64,000 nucleotides of DNA from positions 248,001 through 312,000 of the forward strand of contig NZ_OY781365.1 of assembly GCF_963676815.1 (NCBI RefSeq), in the 5' to 3' direction. The notes beneath the pieces are model-generated. The model was not told the origin of the DNA and searched no databases. It worked only from the letters and a program-made list of their open reading frames with translations. Source of the stretch: an uncultured Draconibacterium sp. (GTDB lineage Bacteria > Bacteroidota > Bacteroidia > Bacteroidales > Prolixibacteraceae). Both the position numbers and the translations under genes were made by a program. Positions 35,755-44,089 of this stretch are shown piece after piece; position 1 is the stretch's first letter; each line of letters begins with the position of its first letter.

Positions 35755-38700
35755 CTACTTCCTCACTCTATTCCAGATTAATGCTCCATTGTTGGGAGCT
35801 GCCAACACATAAGTTTCGTTGCCAACATCAATAATGTTCAGTTTTCTAATTTCTTTCTGCGAATAATTCAGTCCACAGTAAACACCTCTATTAATATTTC
35901 CGTTGCCGTTTAATATTATTCCGGAGTTGGCAACATAACGCCCGTGATACGGTGAAACACCAAGGAAATTACCAGCCGCCAGTACATCCTGTTTTCCGTC
36001 ATTGTTAAAATCGCCGGCCAGAAATTCATTGATTGGCGCAACTTGCAACTCCTTGGCAAAAGAAATAAAATGATACTCAGTACCTACCTTATCCAAATAA
36101 CCGGATTGTAAACATGTTACATCCAGTAGTTCGGCATTTTCAAGCAGCTGCTTTCCAAAAATCTGTTCCATCGTTTGTCCGGCAAAATCACGGTAATTTT
36201 CGTATTTGGCAGTAATTTTTCCGAGTTGCTCATCTAGTTGGTCTTTTGTATTAACCGGATAATATTTTTTGGCATTTTCTATCGCCAATACTGTTTCTGT
36301 GCGGCCGTTATTATCAAAATCTGAGTAATACAAACGAAGAGGAAATTCTTTTGAAGCATGAAGTTTGGAATTCGTTCCCCAGTTTCCGAGTAAAAATTCA
36401 ATCTCGCCATCCTGATCTACATCAAATGGAATAACTGCGCGCCAAAGTCCATTCGGTTTATCTGTAATTCTATCCGAGCTGAGAGTTAGTTTTCCGTCAT
36501 CATTTAAATAAAATTGCGGACTCATCCACTCGCCCACCACCAACAAATCAGTCTGCTCATCGTTATTCAAATCGTACCAAACAGCATCTGTTACCATTCC
36601 GGCCTGTAAAATTTCAGGCTGGTCACTGATACTGAACCGACCTTTTCCATCATTAATAAGCAGATATGATTCAGGCATTGCTCCAAACCGGTACGAAACG
36701 GCGCGACCTCCAACAAAAACATCCTGATCACCATCGCCATCAAAATCGCAAAACCGTGCAACCGATCCATTCGAATAATAATCGGGAATTGCTTCTTCGT
36801 TTTTGGTAAAATTGCCTTGACCATCGTTAAAGTAAATGCGGTCTTTTAATTCAGGCATTTGCCCATAAAACTCACCACCGGCAGAAACGACAAACAAATC
36901 CAAATCGTCATCGTTATCCAGATCGACAAAATGAGCGTCAACATCTTCAAAAACCGCATCATCAATAAACGCCAAAATTGTTTTTTCAGCAAAACCATTT
37001 TCGTTTTGAATAAACAGGCGAGCCGTATCATGTTTTGAAGCCCCCATAAAAAAATCGGGAAGTTTGTCTCCATTTACATCTCCTACTGCCAATGCAGGGC
37101 CTTCGGCCGAAATCATATAAGGAATAAGCTTCTCACGGTCAAAATCTGAATAGTTGTTTTCTACATGTTTCACTTGTACGATTTTCGCCGGGTCGGGTGC
37201 CTCAAACCACTTCTCATATTCCGGATTTAAACGATTCCAGTTAAAAACCTCTCTATTACTTTCGGGACTAACGGTCATCGTTTGATTGGCATTTATATCG
37301 TATACCATTTGAAATGTATTATCGGGCCAAATAAGTAGCAAAGAATCTACAACAGTGGCTTTTCCTAAGCCAAAATGCACAACCGGATCAACTGACGATT
37401 GATAACCACGCGTTACGTTCAACTGGCGCATTTGCATTGTCCCATCATTGTATAAAACCACTTTTGTTCCAAGCCCAAAACGGTTTTGTGCCGGGTATTC
37501 AAAATTTAATTTCAGGTAATTATTTTGCTCATGGTTCAGGTTTTCGTAAATAACCGGTTGCGCATTAAAATTATTGGTAACCAAATCGGGATCACCATCG
37601 TTATCAAGATCGGCAAAAACTGCCCCGTTACTTTTTAGTGTATCTATCGGAATCCAATTCCCTGATTGATCTTTAAATTCAAATCCCGTTCCTTCGAAAA
37701 TGTAATTATGGATAATTCCGGTTGGCATAACTTTTAATGCCAGATTATCCATCAGGTTTGTATTTTCAAGCGTTCCCTGAATCTGATCGTTCGAAATAAA
37801 GCGGATGTAATCCAAATCATTCGGACGACGTTCGATACCGGTTCCCACAAAAAGATCGAGTATTCCATCCTGGTTATAGTCAGCCAATAAAGGTGCCCAG
37901 CTCCAGTCGGTAGCTGCAATTCCGGCCTGCAAGGCCACTTCGGTAAATGATTTTCCGGCATTGTTCAGTTGCATCATATTACGCGAATACTGTGGATGAT
38001 ATCCTAACTTTTGCTTGAGCCGTTCCAATCCCATGCTGTTATCTCCGTCTGAAGCCTGTAGTATTTTTTCATCTTCGGGTAACATATCCAGTGTAATCAA
38101 ATCCATAAAACCGTCGCCGTTAATGTCTGCAATATCGTTCCCCATTGAAAAACGGCTGGTCATTCCAAAGTATTCGGCCAGTTTTTCCGAGAATGTTCCG
38201 TCGCCGTTATTGAGGTAGTAATAATCGTTTTCAAAAAAATCGTTGCTCACAAAAATGTCGTCCCAGCCGTCGTTATTAAAATCAGCAATTCCCAGTCCAA
38301 GGCCATAACCTATAATTCCGCCAAATATTCCTGCTTCTTCACTCACATCGTTAAAATAACCGTTATCGTTGCGCAAAAGCCTGTCGCCCGACTCGTATTT
38401 TCGGTTAAAACGAAGCGATGAAGACCCGTAAGATTTTGATGTGTGTACGGCCTGATTCAACAAGTACATATCCAGGTCGCCATCTTTATCGTAATCAAAA
38501 AAAGCAGCTGTTGAAGAATAGGTGTCAAAATCAAGACCGTATTTCCGACTTTCTTCTTTAAACGTTCCATCCTGCTGATTGATATACAACTCGTTATGAC
38601 CTTCAAATCCTGATATTCCGATTACAGCCATCACATAAATATCGAGCCACCCGTCTCCATTCACATCGGCCATAACAACTCCGGTGTTCCAATCGGAGTT

Positions 38701-39036
38701 ACCGGCCACACCGGCACTTTCGGTAATATCTTCAAACTGCAGGTTTCCTTTATTCAAAAAAAGCCCGTTTTTTTCGAGGTTGCCAATAAAAAACAGATCA
38801 GGAAGTGCATCATTGTTAATGTCGCCAACAGCAACACCTCCACCATTGTAGTAGTTCAGATAATCAAGGATACTAGCTTGTTTGGTATCGTGCACCTCAT
38901 TTTTAAAATCAATTCCGGTTTTATCGGGATAGTGCAGATTAAATTGCCGCTCATTTGACTGACATGCGTTTAGTAACGCCGCCACTAAAACGATCAGAAT
39001 AATATTATTTGAATTTATATAACTGTGCTTTTTCAT
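35755..39036 (-). CDS. Large FG-GAP/VCBS double-propeller lipoprotein with ASPIC/UnbV-like domain
   Basis: About 1093 aa from the ATG at 39036 (an upstream TTG is in frame); lipobox ALLNACQ. I count seven DxNxDG-like repeats (DINNDALPDLF to DLDNDGDPDLV), an ASPIC-like segment (LLLIWPDNTFQMV), then seven more (DVNGDKLPDFF to DFNNDGKQDVL). This is the same 7 + ASPIC + 7 plan as the genes at 14828 and 39005. Its start lies inside the end of the 39005 gene (32-bp overlap), so the pair is co-translated. It is presumably exposed on the outer surface or periplasmic; function unknown. Confidence 0.85.
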   Translation of the reverse strand: MKKHSYINSNNIILIVLVAALLNACQSNERQFNLHYPDKTGIDFKNEVHDTKQASILDYLNYYNGGGVAVGDINNDALPDLFFIGNLEKNGLFLNKGNLQFEDITESAGVAGNSDWNTGVVMADVNGDGWLDIYVMAVIGISGFEGHNELYINQQDGTFKEESRKYGLDFDTYSSTAAFFDYDKDGDLDMYLLNQAVHTSKSYGSSSLRFNRKYESGDRLLRNDNGYFNDVSEEAGIFGGIIGYGLGLGIADFNNDGWDDIFVSNDFFENDYYYLNNGDGTFSEKLAEYFGMTSRFSMGNDIADINGDGFMDLITLDMLPEDEKILQASDGDNSMGLERLKQKLGYHPQYSRNMMQLNNAGKSFTEVALQAGIAATDWSWAPLLADYNQDGILDLFVGTGIERRPNDLDYIRFISNDQIQGTLENTNLMDNLALKVMPTGIIHNYIFEGTGFEFKDQSGNWIPIDTLKSNGAVFADLDNDGDPDLVTNNFNAQPVIYENLNHEQNNYLKLNFEYPAQNRFGLGTKVVLYNDGTMQMRQLNVTRGYQSSVDPVVHFGLGKATVVDSLLLIWPDNTFQMVYDINANQTMTVSPESNREVFNWNRLNPEYEKWFEAPDPAKIVQVKHVENNYSDFDREKLIPYMISAEGPALAVGDVNGDKLPDFFMGASKHDTARLFIQNENGFAEKTILAFIDDAVFEDVDAHFVDLDNDDDLDLFVVSAGGEFYGQMPELKDRIYFNDGQGNFTKNEEAIPDYYSNGSVARFCDFDGDGDQDVFVGGRAVSYRFGAMPESYLLINDGKGRFSISDQPEILQAGMVTDAVWYDLNNDEQTDLLVVGEWMSPQFYLNDDGKLTLSSDRITDKPNGLWRAVIPFDVDQDGEIEFLLGNWGTNSKLHASKEFPLRLYYSDFDNNGRTETVLAIENAKKYYPVNTKDQLDEQLGKITAKYENYRDFAGQTMEQIFGKQLLENAELLDVTCLQSGYLDKVGTEYHFISFAKELQVAPINEFLAGDFNNDGKQDVLAAGNFLGVSPYHGRYVANSGIILNGNGNINRGVYCGLNYSQKEIRKLNIIDVGNETYVLAAPNNGALIWNRVRK

Positions 39037-42000
39037 CGTTGATGCCAATTAGCAGGTGTTTAGTTTTGTTTATGGTTATTTCATCAAGGCTTCGAACCAT
39101 TCCGGTGCCTTTTATACCCGGGTTTCTCACTTGCTCAAACCCCTGTTCTCCTCCTTTAAGCAGATTGAAGAATCCGGCATCGAGTCGTCCAAATTGTGGT
39201 TTATAATCAAAATCATTGCCTCCGAGTAAAAGATCTGGGTAGTTATCGCCATCCACATCACTTATCAGAATTTTGTTTACGCTTGAAAATTGAATAGAAT
39301 TTGGTAAAGTATCGATGCGAAATTGCAGATTGCCTTTATTATATGCCACAACACTTTCAAAAATACGGGTATCTTTCACCAACGAATTCTCTAACAAGCC
39401 CGGAGGTAAAATCTCGTGAATCGATTTTTTTGCAAAGTCGGAATATGTCAGGTTTGTCTTTTTTAGTGATACGATCTGATTGGTGAGTTCGCGTTTCAAA
39501 GCAATGGGTTTGTCCTTTCCGTGCACAGCGCGTGTTAGAATCTGTTCAACCGTTCCGTTATTGTCAAAATCATGGATATACATTTTTGCCGGTTCATTGT
39601 TGCTGGCATGATAGTACATATTTAATCCTCTGTTGCCCAAAACTAAATCAGCAGCACCATCCAAATCTAAATCGGCCACCGATACTGCATTCCACCATCC
39701 GGTTAACGAGTCGAGGCCAGTTGAAAGTTCTTGTAACCGACGCCCGTTTGAAGCAAATATTTTTGGAGCCATCCACTCACCAACCACAATCAACTCGGTT
39801 CTGTTATCATTATCTATATCGTACCAGGTGGCATCGGTTACCATGCCGGCATCCATAAGCTTGAAAGCTTTTGCTTCTGTCACATCGATATAATTTCCAT
39901 TGCCATCGTTTTCAAGTAAATATTGTTTTGGGTTGATGCCATAAATCTGTGAAACCCCCAGATTACCCACAAAAAGATCAAGATCGCCATCGTCGTCAAA
40001 ATCGTTTTCGGCAACAACCGAAGTGTTATAACGCATATTTGGTAAGGCTTGAGCTGCTCTCGAGAAACTTCCATTGCCATCGTTAAGATACAAACGATCC
40101 ACAAGTTTTTCGCTGGTTGAAGGGGCATCGTTTCCACCCGATCCAACATACAAATCCTTATCGCCATCGCCATCAGCATCAAAAAGCAATGCTGCAGTAT
40201 CTTCAAAATACTTATCAGTTGCTAATGCATTGCTTTGTTTTTTTGTAAAACCTCCGTGCTGATTTTGTATCCAAAGTTGTGGTGCTTCTCCAGATGCACC
40301 ACCGATAAATACATCTTCCCGATGATCTCCGTTAATGTCTCCCACAACAATTGCCGGCCCTTCTCTTGATGTTTTGTGCGGAACCAGCCCCTCCTGTTCA
40401 AAATCAATGTACGCATTCTCAGTATGCTTTTCAAAGGGTACTTGTTGTTGCTCAAAAAGTTCTTTATTCTTTGGCATTTGTGGCAGATGGCTGTAATTGG
40501 TTGTTGCATTCATAATATTCAATCTCAACATCGAATTGGCAGCCACATCTTTAATGCATTGCTTTTTACCATTGGGCCAATAAACCACTACAGAATCAGC
40601 AAGTTGTTGATCTGCCAGACCAAAATGCAAACGATAATCTACTGACGATTGAAAACCGCGCGTTGGAAACTCCTCTTGTTTTAATATAAGACCATTATAA
40701 TACACAAAAACTGCCGCACCAATTCCAAAAACATTTTCGTTATTGCCGGTTAAGTTTACTGAAATATAATTATTTAAATGCTTGTCGCTGGTAGTATTCC
40801 GAAACAAAAGGCAGGTTTGATTTACGTTACTAATCACCAAATCCAGATCTCCATCATTATCCAAATCGCCATAAGCCGAACCATTAGAAAAGCTAGGTTC
40901 ATCCAGCCCCCAATCAGCGGCCTTATTTTTAAAGGTTAAATCGCCATTATTATGAAGAGCATAATTTGGTATTGGAGTACTGGGCATTTGGCTGATAATA
41001 TTTTCAACGTCCTCTTTCTCGCCTGACTGTTTCATTTTTTCCATGATTTTATTGGCAAAAAATTCCATAAAATCCATGTCGGTCAAATCGTAATAAATAC
41101 CGTTGGACACATAAATATCGCGGTATCCGTCGTTATCCATATCAAGCAAGAGAGCGCCCCAACTCCAATCGGTTTGTGCCGAACCACTGTAAAATGCTAT
41201 TTCAGACAAAGTTCCGTCGGCATTATTCAGATGCAAAGCATTTTGCATGTATTGATTGTAAAAACCAAGATCGTATTTCATATCAACCAGGTCGTACGTT
41301 TCAAACTCACTGGTATTTTTTAATCGCTCATCTCCTTCCGGCAGCATATCGGTAACAAAAATATCGGCATATCCATCGTTATTAATGTCGGCCATATCAG
41401 CTCCCATCGACGACATACTTAAATGCTGAATATAATCTCTCAGGCTTTCTTTAAAAGTTCCGTCGCCCTGGTTAATATACATGTAATCGCACTCGTAAAA
41501 ATCATTCGAGATATAAATATCAGGAAGCATATCCTGGTTAATATCGCCAACAGTAACACCCATTCCAAAAGCAATAAGGCTACCCATTATTCCTGCTTCT
41601 TCGCTCACATCCACAAATTTGCCATCATCGTTGCGCATCAGTTTATCGCCACCGCCCCTGTATTCATCAGGCAAACTCCATTCGTCGCTCCTAAGCATTC
41701 GTCGGTTTGAATAACCAAGGCTGTTAACCGGGATGAAACTGTTATTAAGAATGTAAACATCCAGATCGCCGTCTCGGTCGTAATCAAAAAAAGCAGCATG
41801 AGTTGTATAACCTCCGTCATCAAGGTTAAAATCTGCAGCTTTATCGGTAAAAGTCAAATCTCCGTTGTTAATAAAAAGCTCATTTTTATGGTCGTCTCCC
41901 TCAACATTTCCGGCATTACACACATATATATCGAGCAATCCGTCTTGGTTTACATCGACCATTGCAACACCGGTTGACCAAGCTCGTTTGCCGCTAACTC

Positions 42001-42325
42001 CGGCCTGATCGGTAATATCTTTAAAAGTAAAATTGCCCTGGTTGAGGTAGAGTTTATTCTCGCCCATATTTCCAATCATATAAATATCAGAAAGACCATC
42101 GTTGTTAATATCTGCAATTCCGACTCCTCCGCCGTTATAAAAATTTCGATATGTAAAAATGTTGAAGTCTTTTCCGTCTTTTACACTATTAACGAAATCT
42201 ACTCCACTTTTCGTTGGAGGCACTAACTGAAATAAGGTATCATCTGACTGGCGTTTTCCTGTTTTGTTGATACACGAAAAAAACAGGCCGAATACGACAA
42301 TAGCGGTTATAACATTCTTCACCAT
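39005..42325 (-). CDS. Large FG-GAP/VCBS double-propeller lipoprotein with ASPIC/UnbV-like domain; first gene of the propeller operon
   Basis: A 1106-aa lipoprotein (VFGLFFSCINK). The first seven repeats run from DINNDGLSDIY to DLDNDGDLDLV. The ASPIC-like segment is VVVYWPNGKKQCI near residue 600. The second seven run from DINGDHREDVF to DVDGDNYPDLL. It opens the minus-strand run that continues to 18223. Upstream lies a 234-bp gap that must contain the operon promoter, but no TAnnTTTG box could be placed confidently and no TGTAACAT box is present, so control differs from the fructan genes. Confidence 0.85.
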   Translation of the reverse strand: MVKNVITAIVVFGLFFSCINKTGKRQSDDTLFQLVPPTKSGVDFVNSVKDGKDFNIFTYRNFYNGGGVGIADINNDGLSDIYMIGNMGENKLYLNQGNFTFKDITDQAGVSGKRAWSTGVAMVDVNQDGLLDIYVCNAGNVEGDDHKNELFINNGDLTFTDKAADFNLDDGGYTTHAAFFDYDRDGDLDVYILNNSFIPVNSLGYSNRRMLRSDEWSLPDEYRGGGDKLMRNDDGKFVDVSEEAGIMGSLIAFGMGVTVGDINQDMLPDIYISNDFYECDYMYINQGDGTFKESLRDYIQHLSMSSMGADMADINNDGYADIFVTDMLPEGDERLKNTSEFETYDLVDMKYDLGFYNQYMQNALHLNNADGTLSEIAFYSGSAQTDWSWGALLLDMDNDGYRDIYVSNGIYYDLTDMDFMEFFANKIMEKMKQSGEKEDVENIISQMPSTPIPNYALHNNGDLTFKNKAADWGLDEPSFSNGSAYGDLDNDGDLDLVISNVNQTCLLFRNTTSDKHLNNYISVNLTGNNENVFGIGAAVFVYYNGLILKQEEFPTRGFQSSVDYRLHFGLADQQLADSVVVYWPNGKKQCIKDVAANSMLRLNIMNATTNYSHLPQMPKNKELFEQQQVPFEKHTENAYIDFEQEGLVPHKTSREGPAIVVGDINGDHREDVFIGGASGEAPQLWIQNQHGGFTKKQSNALATDKYFEDTAALLFDADGDGDKDLYVGSGGNDAPSTSEKLVDRLYLNDGNGSFSRAAQALPNMRYNTSVVAENDFDDDGDLDLFVGNLGVSQIYGINPKQYLLENDGNGNYIDVTEAKAFKLMDAGMVTDATWYDIDNDNRTELIVVGEWMAPKIFASNGRRLQELSTGLDSLTGWWNAVSVADLDLDGAADLVLGNRGLNMYYHASNNEPAKMYIHDFDNNGTVEQILTRAVHGKDKPIALKRELTNQIVSLKKTNLTYSDFAKKSIHEILPPGLLENSLVKDTRIFESVVAYNKGNLQFRIDTLPNSIQFSSVNKILISDVDGDNYPDLLLGGNDFDYKPQFGRLDAGFFNLLKGGEQGFEQVRNPGIKGTGMVRSLDEITINKTKHLLIGINDEKAQLYKFK

Positions 42326-42481
42326 TAAAGTTTATTTTCTTGGTTTAGTCTGATTTGTTAGTCAATCAGGTTTCTAACAAAGCTAAAAACTTTTCGCCTA
42401 ACAATTTACAGACTATGGAACTTTACTTAAAAGTTTATAAACCGAATGGATTTGGGCCATACCAAATAAAGCTCCAAAAAG

Positions 42482-42515
42482 AAGCCAATGAATTCTCACT
42501 CATTGGCTTTCTTCG
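42482..42515 (-). terminator. Intrinsic hairpin downstream of susD
   Basis: AAGCCAATGA, an 8-base loop, TCATTGGCTT: a perfect 10-bp stem about 50 bp past the susD stop. On the minus strand it is followed by TCTTTTTGG, a usable U tract. It separates the susCD transcript from the propeller operon. Confidence 0.75.
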
Positions 42516-42559
42516 ATTCATAAACTAAACTACGAAACGCGGATTAGTTGCTTTAGATA

Positions 42560-44068
42560 TTAATACCCTGGATTTTGAACCAAATTTGGATTTGAGGCAA
42601 TTTGCGATGCCGAAAACGGGAAGAGTAAATACTTCGCATCCGAAGCTTCTTTCTGATCCCATGAATCCAAATATTTTCCAAAACGAATTAAGTCGTTTCT
42701 TCTCCAGTTCTCATCGTATAACTCACGTGCTCTTTCTGCTAACAGTACATCTTCATTAATTGATGCCAATTCTGATGCATTACGCACCGAACGTAATTGA
42801 TTTACAATAACCAATGCCCCTGCACTATCGCCTGTTCTTAATAATGCTTCTGCTTTCATTAAAAGAATATCAGCATAACGGAAATGAACCAGGTCATTTT
42901 CAGGCGAATCTACATTGTCGTAATCAGGAGTATATTTCATTATACGTATTCCACTGGTTTCTAATGTCGTACCTGATGATATAATCGGGCTCTCTTTTGT
43001 GAAAAACAATGGATTACCTGCACGGTCTTCCAACGCAGTACCATTCTCATCATACTGTTGACCGTAGAGTAAACCGGCATCTAAACCTGATGCTGCTTTT
43101 ACTGCTGCAACTTCACCGCTGCGGCGCACATCATTTTCTTCAAATGTTTCGTAAAAATCAGCCAGGGTTGTAAAACCATTCCATCCACTTGGCTTTTGGT
43201 TATAGTGCAGTGTTGAATAATAACGGCCCTGAACACCGCCAGATTCTATACCTCGTGTATTACGTGCCGAAAAGATAATTTCATTTGAATTTTCATTATC
43301 AACAGAAAAGTTCATGAAATAGTCACTCTCCAATGCAAAATTACCGCTATTGATAATGGCATCGCAATTTGAAATTACTGACGACATATTATCTGAGCTA
43401 AATGAGAAAGACTGACGGTCGCTTGAAAATACATCCCTGCTAAGGTAAGCTTTTGCCAATAATGCGTGTGCTGCGGCTTGTGTAGCCACCCATGGGTTAT
43501 CGTTTGCAGGCAGGCTGCTCATTATCGATTCACATTCTGAAATTACAAAATCGATTGCCTCGGCACCCGAAAGTACATAAGGATCTTCAGAAAGTGCCGC
43601 ACCCGGATCGCGCATTGGAACCTGTCCCCAACCATCGGTAATCCAGAAAACATATAATGCACGTATAAATCGTGCTTCGGCTTCCTGCTGTGCACTGGTT
43701 TCGTACTGTAATAAGTCGATGGCCGAAAATAAACCGGCAGTATAGGTTTGATAGCGGTTACCAATTCCCGAATGTTCAGAATCCCATTTATGCTGATGTA
43801 ATGCACGCCAGGCACCGTTATCGTCCCAGTCGCCACCACGGGTTGGTGCTATTAATATATCCGTTGTATGTTCAAAAACGATATCAGCACCTGAACCATC
43901 AACATCATTAAGAGTTTTGTAAAGTTCTGTCAATAAATCAGAAACATTAGCTGCTGTTACCTGATCTTTTGTCAAGCGATCTTCCAGAGTTTCGTCTAAG
44001 TCAGTACAGCCGATACCCATTACAGTGATCGCGATAAAAACGGCTAAAAATTTTAATATATTTTTCAT
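42560..44068 (-). CDS. SusD-like outer-membrane nutrient-binding lipoprotein
   Basis: About 502 aa from the ATG at 44068 (a TTG three codons upstream is less likely), with lipobox VMGIGCTDL. SusD/RagB features include an all-helical N-terminal half (EARFIRALYVFWITDGWGQ) and the C-terminal pattern LVHFRYADILLMKAEAL plus RARELYDENWRRNDLIRFGKY. It caps the SusC barrel and binds glycans at the cell surface. It lies 21 bp downstream of susC. Given the adjacent hybrid sensor and shared boxes with the fructose operon, fructan or fructo-oligosaccharide is the likely ligand (inference). Confidence 0.93.
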   Translation of the reverse strand: MKNILKFLAVFIAITVMGIGCTDLDETLEDRLTKDQVTAANVSDLLTELYKTLNDVDGSGADIVFEHTTDILIAPTRGGDWDDNGAWRALHQHKWDSEHSGIGNRYQTYTAGLFSAIDLLQYETSAQQEAEARFIRALYVFWITDGWGQVPMRDPGAALSEDPYVLSGAEAIDFVISECESIMSSLPANDNPWVATQAAAHALLAKAYLSRDVFSSDRQSFSFSSDNMSSVISNCDAIINSGNFALESDYFMNFSVDNENSNEIIFSARNTRGIESGGVQGRYYSTLHYNQKPSGWNGFTTLADFYETFEENDVRRSGEVAAVKAASGLDAGLLYGQQYDENGTALEDRAGNPLFFTKESPIISSGTTLETSGIRIMKYTPDYDNVDSPENDLVHFRYADILLMKAEALLRTGDSAGALVIVNQLRSVRNASELASINEDVLLAERARELYDENWRRNDLIRFGKYLDSWDQKEASDAKYLLFPFSASQIASNPNLVQNPGY

Positions 44069-44089
44069 GTTAATCAAGTTCTTAAGTAA

